This document shows, in pieces, positions 1 to 6,888 of a stretch of DNA of 43,947 nt. The position numbers and the translations under genes are program-made. The notes beneath the pieces are model-generated. The model was given only the letters and a program-made list of their open reading frames with translations. It searched no databases and was not told the origin of the DNA. Location of the stretch: the NCBI GenBank assembly GCA_011390785.1, contig JAABRR010000031.1:1-43947 (forward strand). The letters run 5' to 3'. Position 1 is the stretch's first letter; every line of letters begins with the position of its first letter. The stretch is from Sphingobacteriia bacterium. GTDB lineage: Bacteria; Bacteroidota; Bacteroidia; Bacteroidales; UBA7960.

Positions 1-519
1 GATAAGATGCTCAGGAAGTTCAGTAAGTTCCAGGATGGATTGGTTGGTAAGATGTTTTACGTCCTTAAATCCATCAGGAATTAAAGGCCTGGCGCCAGTA
101 TTGATAAAAATATGATCTGCCTGAAGCTGCTCACCATTCACTTCCAGGGATTTAAACCCGGTAAATGAGGCTTTCCCTTTATAGGAAGTAATATTTTCAT
201 TGCTCTGCAGGCTGGATGCAATTCCTTCAGAAGATTTCCGGATCAGGGCATCTTTCCTTTCTTTCACTTTGGGCAAATTTATTCTTGCACCCGCAGGAAT
301 AGAAACTCCCAATTCTTCTCCATGTTGGGCATCCCACATTCTCCTGGCACTGGCAACGTAAGCTTTTGTTGGCGTGCATCCCACGTTCAGGCAGGTACCT
401 CCCCAATGTTCTTTTTCAATAAAAGCTACTTTTTTCCCTTTGGCGGCCAATTTAAAGGCCAGAGGAGTTCCGGCCTGACCAGAACCCACAATGATTGCAT
501 CAAATTTTTTTACTGTCAT
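1..519 (-). CDS. FAD-dependent pyridine nucleotide-disulfide oxidoreductase (mercuric reductase/lipoamide dehydrogenase type), N-terminal part
   Basis: The gene starts at the ATG at 519 and runs off the left edge, so only 173 residues are visible. Residues 9-16 carry the FAD-binding glycine motif (IIVGSGQAG). The redox-active disulfide follows as GGTCLNVGCTPTK, with Cys43 and Cys48. This is the class I disulfide oxidoreductase signature shared by mercuric reductase, lipoamide dehydrogenase and glutathione reductase. The second FAD contact (INTGARP) is near residue 140. The C-terminal half, which would tell these enzymes apart, is outside the window. It lies 251 bp after the last rhodanese gene on the same strand, so it may be the end of the arsenic/thiol gene set or have its own promoter. 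I saw no TAnnTTTG box in front of it. Family is firm; substrate is unknown. Confidence 0.85.
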   Translation of the reverse strand, partial: MTVKKFDAIIVGSGQAGTPLAFKLAAKGKKVAFIEKEHWGGTCLNVGCTPTKAYVASARRMWDAQHGEELGVSIPAGARINLPKVKERKDALIRKSSEGIASSLQSNENITSYKGKASFTGFKSLEVNGEQLQADHIFINTGARPLIPDGFKDVKHLTNQSILELTELPEHLI

Positions 520-770
520 ATTTATGGTTTTAGATTTGTATTATAAAAAATCTTTATTTTCCGGTAACATTGATACATTTACCGCAAAGCTGATTCTAAG
601 TAAAGTTTCTGTCGCTTTTGTAATAGGGAACAAATACTATAATTTGAGCGTATCTTTTTTATTGGTTCCCTGTACATTAAGTCGAATACATTTGTAAACC
701 TGACAAAATCCTTCTAAACAAGCATTATCAACCAATGACAGTTGTTGAAAAAATTCAATAACCCATATTG

Positions 771-1190
771 CTATTTCTTCCCCCGCTCCCTCGCCTTCAG
801 CTGGCATGCACAAGATCCGGAAAGCCGCTCGTTTACATCTGTTCGCACAGGTAATCCGTCGCGTTCCCATTCTACGAAACCACCGGCCAGGCTGGATACA
901 TGCAAAAAGCCATTATTTTGCATTTTCTTTGCAAAATAATGGCTTTTCAAACCTGATGAATCGGCAAGGATGTAAAAATTTTCCTTATTAAGATTATTGA
1001 TTTCCTTATCAAAGATTTCGGAGGGTATGCTAAGAACATTTGCGGTTTCAAACGCTTTAAAATCCGAAAAATCCAGGTCTCTTAAATCTATCAGGTAATC
1101 CCCTTGTTGTGTTAGTTGATAAGTTTCACGAGGGGTTAACACAAGTAAACCTTTTATGACCATTCCAGTTTTTTCAAACAAATTTCCCAT
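771..1190 (-). CDS. rhodanese-like domain protein lacking the catalytic cysteine
   Basis: This 139-residue protein has the rhodanese layout: LIDLRD at residues 33-38, an active-site loop at 75-83, and the closing segment LAGGFVEWERDGLP at 101-114. In active rhodaneses the loop begins with Cys. Here it reads ADSSGLKS, with Asp77 in that place, so sulfur transfer by the usual persulfide is not expected. The C-terminal tail contains GSCACQ (Cys127, Cys129), a possible metal or thiol site that echoes the CxC-rich tail of the rhodanese encoded at 1662-2096. It starts 17 bp after the preceding rhodanese gene and is probably co-transcribed with it. Its coding sequence contains a perfect 18-bp inverted repeat. 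The fold is likely; a sulfurtransferase role is doubtful. Confidence 0.75.
   Translation of the reverse strand: MGNLFEKTGMVIKGLLVLTPRETYQLTQQGDYLIDLRDLDFSDFKAFETANVLSIPSEIFDKEINNLNKENFYILADSSGLKSHYFAKKMQNNGFLHVSSLAGGFVEWERDGLPVRTDVNERLSGSCACQLKARERGKK
905..947. repeat. perfect 18-bp inverted repeat inside a rhodanese coding sequence
   Basis: The arms are 905-922 (AAAAGCCATTATTTTGCA) and 930-947, its exact reverse complement, around a 7-nt loop. The frame stays open through both arms and encodes the stretch just after the altered active-site loop. In the mRNA this would form a strong hairpin. I see no U-run directly after it on the coding strand. Confidence 0.9.
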
Positions 1191-1207
1191 GGTAGCATTT
1201 TTAACCG

Positions 1208-1597
1208 TTAATATTTTAAAGGTAGGTTATTTTCCTTCCAGCCAGTTAACCCATCCATGACCCCAAAAATCTCACCTTTATAACCGAGCTCTTTTAGTTT
1301 TTCAATGATGGTGTTGGTGCGACGGTTGGTGGTGCAAATGACCATTATTTTTTCTTTGGTAAGGTAGGGGATCAGATTTTCTTCAAGAGTTTCCTTAAAA
1401 GCATTGATAAGGATGGCTTTTTCAATATGCCCGGATGTAAACATGGTACTGTCGCGGCCATCAATCAGCACTCCGGTTTGGTGGTCGAAGCTCTTCAATA
1501 ATTCAAAAGCTTCCTGAGAATCGATTTCCTGAACCGATTGAGCCTGTAATTGATTGATTGTTAAAATCAAAACACAAATTGCTATAATTTTTTTCAT
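1208..1597 (-). CDS. secreted single-domain rhodanese-like protein
   Basis: The product has 129 residues. A signal peptide (MKKIIAICVLILTINQLQAQ, about 1-20) suggests a periplasmic location. The rhodanese domain follows, with VLIDGRDS near 43-50, SGHIEKAI near 55-62 and an active-site loop VICTTNRRT with Cys88. This loop keeps Cys but not the usual CxxGxRS spacing. The end, DGLTGWKENNLPL, is typical of the fold. It lies between two other rhodanese-like genes, 64 bp after one and 17 bp before the next, all on the minus strand. A persulfide carrier or thiol-redox role outside the cytoplasm is an inference. Exact substrate is unknown. Confidence 0.8.
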   Translation of the reverse strand: MKKIIAICVLILTINQLQAQSVQEIDSQEAFELLKSFDHQTGVLIDGRDSTMFTSGHIEKAILINAFKETLEENLIPYLTKEKIMVICTTNRRTNTIIEKLKELGYKGEIFGVMDGLTGWKENNLPLKY

Positions 1598-1661
1598 GGG
1601 TTCCGAAATTTATGTATTGGTTAAACGAGTAAAATTGTCTTTTGAGTTTTATCATTAAAAG

Positions 1662-2096
1662 CTAACAGCAACTTTCGTTACCTGTTGTTTTGGAAGTAGA
1701 GCAGCCACAGCCACATCCCGAGCCAGTAGCAAGATTGGATTCCCAGGGCAGGCCTTTTGCCTTCCACATGGTGAAGCCGCCATCCAGATTGGCCACGGCG
1801 GGATAACCTTGTATGTTTAGCAGATTGGCTACTTTAGAACTTCTTATACCACCGGGGCAGGCCAGTATAATATTCTGGTCTTTAGCAATGTAAGGCAATC
1901 GTTCCATGATTTTCGTCATAGGATGATTCAACACATTGTCCATGGAAATGCTTTCCAGTTTCACTTCATCGGCTTCTCTTACATCTATCAGTATAGCCTG
2001 ATTGTTTTTGATGGCTTCATAGGCCATTTCGGGCACAATGTGTTTTACACCCTCTATGTGGAAGTCCTGTAATTGGGGTTTTTCTGTTGTTGTCAT
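1662..2096 (-). CDS. cytoplasmic rhodanese-like sulfurtransferase with cysteine-rich tail
   Basis: The product has 144 residues with a complete rhodanese domain. ILIDVREADE lies near 35-44, the active loop ACPGGIRSS contains Cys80, and LDGGFTMWKAKGLP lies near 104-117. No signal peptide is seen, so it should act in the cytoplasm. After the domain comes a tail with GSGCGCGCSTS and a terminal CC (Cys128, 130, 132, 143, 144). Such CxCxC stretches often bind soft metals or metalloids, which would fit the arsenic genes just upstream, but that is an inference. It begins 67 bp after the arsP-type permease. Of the three rhodaneses it is the one most likely to be catalytically active. Confidence 0.88.
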   Translation of the reverse strand: MTTTEKPQLQDFHIEGVKHIVPEMAYEAIKNNQAILIDVREADEVKLESISMDNVLNHPMTKIMERLPYIAKDQNIILACPGGIRSSKVANLLNIQGYPAVANLDGGFTMWKAKGLPWESNLATGSGCGCGCSTSKTTGNESCC

Positions 2097-2163
2097 TGGA
2101 GAAAAGTTTTAGATGATCAATTTGATAGGATAAGGTTTGTAAGGTATGTGTTTTTTTGCATGA

Positions 2164-3507
2164 TTAAAAAAAGCTGCCATAAATTAACCCGGATATTGTG
2201 GCCATTATCACCACAAGGCCTATATACACCAGTGTTTTCTGGGTTCCCATCACGCCACGTATTACCAGCATATTGGGAAGTGACAGTGATGGCCCTGCCA
2301 GTAGAAGCGCCAATGCCGGACCTTTGCCCATACCGGATGCAATTAATCCCTGCAAGATAGGCACTTCGGTAAGGGTGGCGAAATACATAAAAGCTCCTAC
2401 TATGGAAGCAAAGAAGTTGGCAAAAACGGAGTTGCCGCCTACCAGCCATGCGATCCATTCGTTGGGAATAATGCCGGGGATGGCAACGTCGTCGTGGGTT
2501 GAACCCAGGAGAAAGCCTGCAGTTACCACACCTACTGCAAGCAATGGCATGATCTGCTTGGTAAATCCCCAGGCTGAAAGGGTCCATTCGCGGTTCTCAT
2601 CATCTCTTTTATCATAAAGGGTAATAATAGTCAGGGAGATAATCCCCACCAACATCGGAACTATGGGAGCCAGTTTGGCATCTGGAATAAAATTGAATGC
2701 CAGCAAAGCAGAAATAGCAGTAACAACCACAGCGCCGAGCACCCATTGCCATTTTATCTTCAGGATAAAGATTAGTGAATACGCGAGCAGCAGACCGAAA
2801 GCACCTGTAATATACCATTTGTAGGCCCATATATAATACCATGCACTGGAAGTATCATCGCTTGAAGGACTGCCCCAATTGGCAAAAACAAGGATCAAAA
2901 CCAGGGTGAAGAAGTGAAAGGAAGTTTGCCACATGGGTCGTTTTTCAGGTGGTACCTGAATATTCATTTGTTCTTCTCGTTTTGCTTTTTCCTCTTTTCG
3001 ATAGATAAGCGACATAACAATTCCGATAATTACACTAAACGAAACAGCACCAATAACCCTGGCTACACCCATCTCAAACCCCAGGATACGGGCAGTAAGA
3101 ATGATAGCCAGAATATTGATGGCCGGTCCGGAGTAGAGAAAAGCAACTGCGGGCCCTAAGCCAGCCCCTCGCTTGTGGATACTGGAAAACAAGGGTAAGA
3201 TGGTACAACTGCAAACGGCGAGAATGGTTCCTGAAACGGATGCTACCGTATAAGCAAGCCATTTTTTTGCATTGGCACCAAAATATTTCAATACAGATCC
3301 CTGGCTCACAAATACCGAAATAACCCCGGCAATAAAAAAAGCAGGCAACAGACATAAAACAACATGCTCGCGAGCATACCATTTTACCAGATCGAAGGTA
3401 GCATCTACAGCGGTCATAAACCTTGCACTCTCAATGGGCATAAAAAACGCTACCCCAAAAAGCAAAGCAATCCAAAACAATATCTTAAACTCTTTTTTTG
3501 TTTCCAT
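2164..3507 (-). CDS. arsP: ArsP/YraQ-family permease (PF03773 type), probable organoarsenical or metal efflux
   Basis: This 447-residue polytopic membrane protein has about ten hydrophobic segments. The first half carries the family signature: a CSCTILPLFSSIHKRGAGLGP motif near residues 95-115, followed by YSGPAINILA. The second half repeats the pattern with FATLTEVPILQGLIASGMGKGPALALLLAGP. The two-repeat design with conserved Gly-Pro and Cys residues is that of the ArsP/YraQ permeases; ArsP itself exports trivalent organoarsenicals. The gene follows the ArsG-like gene by 50 bp, and a copy of the putative ArsR operator lies just before it. Family is clear; the substrate (methyl- or aromatic As(III), or another metal) is inferred from context. 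Confidence 0.82.
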   Translation of the reverse strand: METKKEFKILFWIALLFGVAFFMPIESARFMTAVDATFDLVKWYAREHVVLCLLPAFFIAGVISVFVSQGSVLKYFGANAKKWLAYTVASVSGTILAVCSCTILPLFSSIHKRGAGLGPAVAFLYSGPAINILAIILTARILGFEMGVARVIGAVSFSVIIGIVMSLIYRKEEKAKREEQMNIQVPPEKRPMWQTSFHFFTLVLILVFANWGSPSSDDTSSAWYYIWAYKWYITGAFGLLLAYSLIFILKIKWQWVLGAVVVTAISALLAFNFIPDAKLAPIVPMLVGIISLTIITLYDKRDDENREWTLSAWGFTKQIMPLLAVGVVTAGFLLGSTHDDVAIPGIIPNEWIAWLVGGNSVFANFFASIVGAFMYFATLTEVPILQGLIASGMGKGPALALLLAGPSLSLPNMLVIRGVMGTQKTLVYIGLVVIMATISGLIYGSFF

Positions 3508-3518
3508 AAATATATTTT

Positions 3519-3545
3519 AGTATTTCGGAAAATGACGAAATGATT
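3519..3545. promoter_or_regulatory. second putative ArsR operator, before the arsP-type permease
   Basis: This holds the inverted repeat ATTTCG (3522-3527), 8 bp, CGAAAT (3536-3541). Over 27 bp it matches the site at 5376-5402 at 25 positions. It ends 12 bp before the permease start codon, within the 50-bp gap after the ArsG-like gene. Unlike the first site, its central 8 bp do not form a TAnnTTTG box on the minus strand, so how it would control transcription is unclear. Confidence 0.65.
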
Positions 3546-3557
3546 GTTTAAATTTTT

Positions 3558-4274
3558 TTATTTGATGTATACCAGCCATACATAGTATAGGCCTACAATG
3601 ATAAATACCACAGCTACTACCCGTCTGAACCAGAACTCGAAAGTTTTCACTTTGTTGTAAAAAGATCCGAGTCCGGAAACACTGAAAGCCAGTATCCAGG
3701 CGAAAATAATAACCGGTAGGCCGGTAGCAAAAGCGAATACAAGTGGCAGTGAGTAGCCTATGGATGACGAAACGGATAATGGCATCAATCCGCCAAAAAA
3801 CAAAACCCCGCTGTAAGGGCAAAATGCCAATGCGAATACAATTCCCAGCATCAAAGAACTCCAAAGACTTCCTTTGGTTGTGCGGTTTTCCATGTTTACC
3901 GACCAACGGTTAAAAAATGGGAGGTTGATTTTGATGATATCGAGCATAAAAATACCTATCAGGATTAAAAATGGGCCAATGGCCATCTCACCATAAGTGC
4001 TGATGGCTTTCTGTATTTTATAAATGCTGGCACCTTCTTTAAGGGTTACGATAAGAATGGTGCCCAATACGGTGTAGGATATGGTTCTTCCCAGGGTGTA
4101 AACCAGTCCGCTGAGAAATACTTTTCTACGGTTGGTAACATCCTTGCTGATAAACCCGATTGCTGAAATGTTGGTGGCCAGCGGACAGGGGCTTATGGCG
4201 GTTAAAATACCCAGCAAAAAGGCTGCCAGTAGCGGAAATTCAGTACTGCTGGCCAGTTGGTGTAAATATTCCAT
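3558..4274 (-). CDS. arsG: ArsG-like efflux permease (CcdA/DsbD superfamily)
   Basis: This 238-residue membrane protein has six or so hydrophobic segments and the DsbD/CcdA-type layout. The first segment contains GILTAISPCPLATNISAIGF near residues 22-41, where ISPCPLATN is characteristic of the ArsG-type branch. The second half has AFCPYSGVLFFGGLMPLS, again with a Cys-Pro. In Shewanella, ArsG exports trivalent aminoaromatic arsenicals made by ArsE and ArsF. Here it follows an ArsF-like gene (70 bp gap holding a stem-loop) and precedes an ArsP-type permease. The family call rests on these motifs and on gene order; a related thiol/disulfide electron carrier of the CcdA type is the main alternative. 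Confidence 0.78.
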   Translation of the reverse strand: MEYLHQLASSTEFPLLAAFLLGILTAISPCPLATNISAIGFISKDVTNRRKVFLSGLVYTLGRTISYTVLGTILIVTLKEGASIYKIQKAISTYGEMAIGPFLILIGIFMLDIIKINLPFFNRWSVNMENRTTKGSLWSSLMLGIVFALAFCPYSGVLFFGGLMPLSVSSSIGYSLPLVFAFATGLPVIIFAWILAFSVSGLGSFYNKVKTFEFWFRRVVAVVFIIVGLYYVWLVYIK

Positions 4275-4289
4275 TGGGTTAGTTTGAGA

Positions 4290-4329
4290 AATCTTCCCTG
4301 AAAACAGTTTTCTGAAATCAGGGAAGATT
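4290..4329. repeat. 12-bp inverted repeat between arsF-like and arsG-like genes
   Basis: Arms AATCTTCCCTGA (4290-4301) and TCAGGGAAGATT (4318-4329) are exact reverse complements with a 16-nt loop. In the minus-strand transcript this forms a stable hairpin between the two genes, with no U-run after it. It looks more like an mRNA processing or stability element than a full terminator. Confidence 0.7.
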
Positions 4330-4344
4330 CATGAGATAGTTGTA

Positions 4345-4773
4345 CTATAAAGAAAGAAACGCGTTGGTTTCTTTTACAATCAGCGCTTTTAAATCAGCCG
4401 GATTCCCTTTTGCCAGAGCAAAGCACTCCTTAGTAACATCTTTGTATTGCGAATCGTTGGCAATAATCAGGGTGCTGAAAACGGCTTCATATTTCTCTGC
4501 CAGTTCTTCATTTCCCGGTTCTGAAACATCTATTTCAATAAAAGCCACATCGGGGTTGTCAGCAAAGTTTTCTTTTATAGCTTCTTCGGCTACCTGCTGT
4601 GCAGTAACGCAGGTAACACAGCGTTGTTTTCCATGAAAATAATAAACTTTTACTTTGGCATCATTCGATGCAATTAAAGTAGTTTGCTCTGTGTTGGTTT
4701 CCTTACTGCCGGTGGTTTGGCCACACGAGAAAAGTACAAGGCTCAAAAGCCCTAAAATCATAAGGTTCTTCAT
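4345..4773 (-). CDS. arsF: ArsF-like thioredoxin-fold lipoprotein
   Basis: The product has 142 residues. A lipoprotein signal ends in LVLFSC with lipidated Cys17. The rest is a thioredoxin-like domain: VKVYYFHGKQRCVTC (Cys52, Cys55) gives a CxxC redox pair, and FIEIDVSEPGNEELAEKY continues the fold. Proteins of this kind are classed as the ArsF family, reported in Shewanella to be needed with ArsE for reducing the nitro group of nitroaromatic arsenicals such as roxarsone. The gene lies 5 bp downstream of the arsR gene and 70 bp before the arsG-like gene, which supports the assignment. The function in this organism is inferred. Confidence 0.78.
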   Translation of the reverse strand: MKNLMILGLLSLVLFSCGQTTGSKETNTEQTTLIASNDAKVKVYYFHGKQRCVTCVTAQQVAEEAIKENFADNPDVAFIEIDVSEPGNEELAEKYEAVFSTLIIANDSQYKDVTKECFALAKGNPADLKALIVKETNAFLSL

Positions 4774-4778
4774 AGGTT

Positions 4779-5108
4779 TTAGTGTTTAAGTATTATGTCA
4801 TCTACTTCATTGAATAAATATTCTGAGAAAGCGGTTTTAAGCTTTCCCCAGTTTTCTTTGTTGATGCAGTATTTAATAAAGGGTGCTTCAATTTCACCCT
4901 GGATTAATCCTGCATGTTTCAATTCTTTCAGGTGCTGCGATAGTGCAGAGCGACCAATGGGCAACTCGTCAACCAAATCGCCGCTATAGCAGCAGGAATT
5001 TCTGCTCGAGAGTTTCTTAAGAATATAAACCCGAACCGGATGGCTCATGGCTTTGGCAAAATCAGCGATCTGCTTTACATCGTCAGGTATTTCAATTTTT
5101 TTATCCAT
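4779..5108 (-). CDS. arsR: ArsR-family metalloregulator
   Basis: The product is 109 residues, the usual size for ArsR/SmtB repressors. The winged helix-turn-helix contains GRSALSQHLKELKHAGLIQG near residues 53-72. An earlier pair of cysteines (SRNSCCYSGDLVDELP, about Cys39-Cys40) sits near the place where classical ArsR carries its As(III)-binding cysteines. One more Cys lies in FIKYCINKENW. It overlaps the upstream thioredoxin gene by 8 bp and is followed 5 bp later by the ArsF-like gene, so it is co-transcribed with the genes it probably controls. Its likely operators are the two ATTTCG-N8-CGAAAT sites. Ligand is inferred to be As(III) or an organoarsenical. Confidence 0.88.
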   Translation of the reverse strand: MDKKIEIPDDVKQIADFAKAMSHPVRVYILKKLSSRNSCCYSGDLVDELPIGRSALSQHLKELKHAGLIQGEIEAPFIKYCINKENWGKLKTAFSEYLFNEVDDIILKH

Positions 5109-5346
5109 TTATTGCCTTTTCAATATGCTTTTTAATTTCGTCTTTTGATGGTACCCGGCCGCTGATCACCACTTTTTCGTTGATTACCAGCCCGGGGGTA
5201 GCCAGTATACCGTAGTTCATGATGTCCACAATATCTTCAACCTTGGTGATTTCAGCATCGAAGTTATTTTCGCTAACTACTTCAGTTGTGGCTTTTTCAA
5301 GGGTTTTGCACTTTTGGCATCCTGTGCCCAGTATTTTTATATTCAT
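5101..5346 (-). CDS. arsE: small thioredoxin-like protein, ArsE candidate
   Basis: The product has 81 residues, the size of the TM0996/MTH895 group of redox-active disulfide proteins. The CxxC pair is Cys10 and Cys13 in GTGCQKCKTLEKA, and the cis-proline comes in ATPGLVINEKVV near residues 49-60. It is the first gene of the arsenic set, overlaps arsR by 8 bp, and is read from the promoter at 5385-5414. In the Shewanella arsEFG operon ArsE is a small redox protein working with ArsF; position and family fit that role here, but sequence alone does not prove it. Confidence 0.82.
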   Translation of the reverse strand: MNIKILGTGCQKCKTLEKATTEVVSENNFDAEITKVEDIVDIMNYGILATPGLVINEKVVISGRVPSKDEIKKHIEKAING

Positions 5347-5375
5347 AAAGTTTATTATTTAAAAACAGGCAATTA

Positions 5376-5402
5376 AGTATTTCGCAAAATTACGAAATGA
5401 TT
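5376..5402. promoter_or_regulatory. putative ArsR operator in front of the ars gene set
   Basis: Inverted repeat ATTTCG (5379-5384) and CGAAAT (5393-5398) with an 8-bp centre. The 27-bp block matches 25 positions of the block at 3519-3545. The 8-bp centre is, on the minus strand, the -7 promoter element, so bound repressor would block RNA polymerase directly. Confidence 0.75.
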
Positions 5403-5414
5403 AATTAGTACCAA
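5385..5414 (-). promoter_or_regulatory. Bacteroidota-type promoter of the ars gene set
   Basis: On the minus strand a TTG (5414-5412) is followed after 19 nt by TAATTTTG (5392-5385), matching the Bacteroidota consensus TTG-N19-21-TAnnTTTG. The arsE-like start codon lies about 40 nt downstream. Confidence 0.7.
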
Positions 5415-5496
5415 GAAATATTATCAAAAAAAATGATTCATTTTTAAAACGTATATTTTACTTAGCTAAAGGTTGTTGATAATCAATTAAAAAGTA

Positions 5497-5524
5497 ATGT
5501 AACATCGATTAAAAGTTGTTACAT
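5497..5524. repeat. inverted repeat ATGTAACA...TGTTACAT upstream of the MFS gene
   Basis: Eight-base arms at 5497-5504 and 5517-5524 with a 12-bp spacer, in the divergent region between the ars set and the MFS exporter. It may be an operator. The same half-site (TGTAACA/TGTTACA) occurs at 18281-18301 with different spacing. Confidence 0.4.
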
Positions 5525-5565
5525 GCTTTATATGTTCCTTTCACCCACTTTATACCTATTCATTT

Positions 5566-5596
5566 GTTGCCGGTTAAGAAAAAATATGTAGGTTTG
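5566..5596 (+). promoter_or_regulatory. Bacteroidota-type promoter of the MFS exporter
   Basis: GTTG (5566-5569), 19-nt spacer, TAGGTTTG (5589-5596) fits the consensus closely. It leaves a very short leader before the TTG start at 5617, which supports a start close to that point. Confidence 0.6.
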
Positions 5597-5616
5597 CGCG
5601 GCAAAAAAATACTGTT

Positions 5617-6888
5617 TTGATTATTTTCAGAGGCATTAGCATTCCGCATGGTACATTGAAAACCATATTCAGGGCATTTCGTTACCCCAACTACCGTTTG
5701 TTTTATTACGGCCAAAGCATTTCTCTAATTGGTGTTTGGGTGCAGAATATTGCCATGGGCTGGTTGTTGTACAGGCTTACCGGATCGGCCCTATTGCTGG
5801 GTACAGTGGCTTTTGCTCAGCAAATTCCATCCTTGTTTATCATGCCATTTGCCGGGGTTCTGGCCGATCGGTTTAACCGCAGAAAGGTGTTGATTATTTC
5901 TCAGGCAGCCGCCATGGTAGTGGCTTTTGTTCTCGCTTTCCTGGTTCTTTATAATTTCATCACCATACCTGTTATCATAATTCTGGCGGCAGTAAATGGT
6001 GTAATTCTGGCCTTTGATACCCCTTTTCGTAATTCTTTTGTGCCGGACATGATCACAGAAAAGCAGGACCTGGGCAATGCCATAGCGCTGAATTCTTCCC
6101 TATACAATCTTGCCCGCTTTATTGGCCCACCCATTGGTGGGGTTTTGATTGCATGGGTAGGAGAGGGGTGGTGCTTTTTTATTAACGGTGTTAGCTTTTT
6201 AGCTGTTTTAGCAAGTTTATCGGCCATGAAAATAGGCCCGCAAAAACCCCGTTTAAAAAAATCATCTGTATTTCGTGAACTGCGGGAAGGAATTAATTAT
6301 GCCCTCAATGAAAAATCTATCCGTTATCTTTTGGTTTTGGTTGCCATGAGCAGTTTCTTTGGTTTGCCATTTCAGGCTTTACTTCCGGTTTTTGCTGCCG
6401 ATGTGTTGAAAGGGGGTTCTGAATTGCTTGGATTGCTTACCGGTGCATTGGGTTTTGGTGCTTTAACCGGTGCTTTTTACCTTGCTTCGCGAAAGTATGT
6501 TCATATTATTCCTGTAGCGGTTTTCCGAACGGCGCTTGTTTTTGCTGTCGGGCTTGGGATTTTTGCCCTTTCTTCTTACACAATCCTTTCTTTTATTATG
6601 ATGGCCATTACAGGTTTTGGAATGATAGTGCATTTCAACAGTACAAACGCCCTTATTCAAACCATAGCCGATGAAGACAAACGGGGTAGGGTAGTGGCTC
6701 TTTACAGCCTCTCTTTTATGGGAATTACCCCGTTGGGAAGTCTGGCAGCCGGTTGGGTTGCCGAGTTCATTGGGGTGCCTTACACGGTGTTTGCTTTTTC
6801 ACTGATATGTATTGTGTCTGCCTTGCTCTTTGGCAGAAGGCTTCCGGTAGTCTTTCGCAAGGTGGTCAGAAAGGTAGGGCGATCTTAA
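5617..6888 (+). CDS. MFS exporter of the EntS/MFS_3 type
   Basis: This 423-residue membrane protein has about 12 transmembrane segments. The N-terminus AFRYPNYRLFYYGQSISLIGVWVQNIAMGW is typical of the MFS_3 (EntS-like) exporters, and the loop motif GVLADRFNRRKVLI near residues 88-101 is the MFS motif A. No ATG is available at the 5' end: TTG at 5617 or TTG at 5656 (14th codon) are the possible starts, and the promoter at 5566-5596 allows either. Homologues export siderophores or drugs, but nothing nearby names the substrate. Its stop codon overlaps the stop codon of the convergent epimerase gene. Confidence 0.88.
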   Translation: MIIFRGISIPHGTLKTIFRAFRYPNYRLFYYGQSISLIGVWVQNIAMGWLLYRLTGSALLLGTVAFAQQIPSLFIMPFAGVLADRFNRRKVLIISQAAAMVVAFVLAFLVLYNFITIPVIIILAAVNGVILAFDTPFRNSFVPDMITEKQDLGNAIALNSSLYNLARFIGPPIGGVLIAWVGEGWCFFINGVSFLAVLASLSAMKIGPQKPRLKKSSVFRELREGINYALNEKSIRYLLVLVAMSSFFGLPFQALLPVFAADVLKGGSELLGLLTGALGFGALTGAFYLASRKYVHIIPVAVFRTALVFAVGLGIFALSSYTILSFIMMAITGFGMIVHFNSTNALIQTIADEDKRGRVVALYSLSFMGITPLGSLAAGWVAEFIGVPYTVFAFSLICIVSALLFGRRLPVVFRKVVRKVGRS

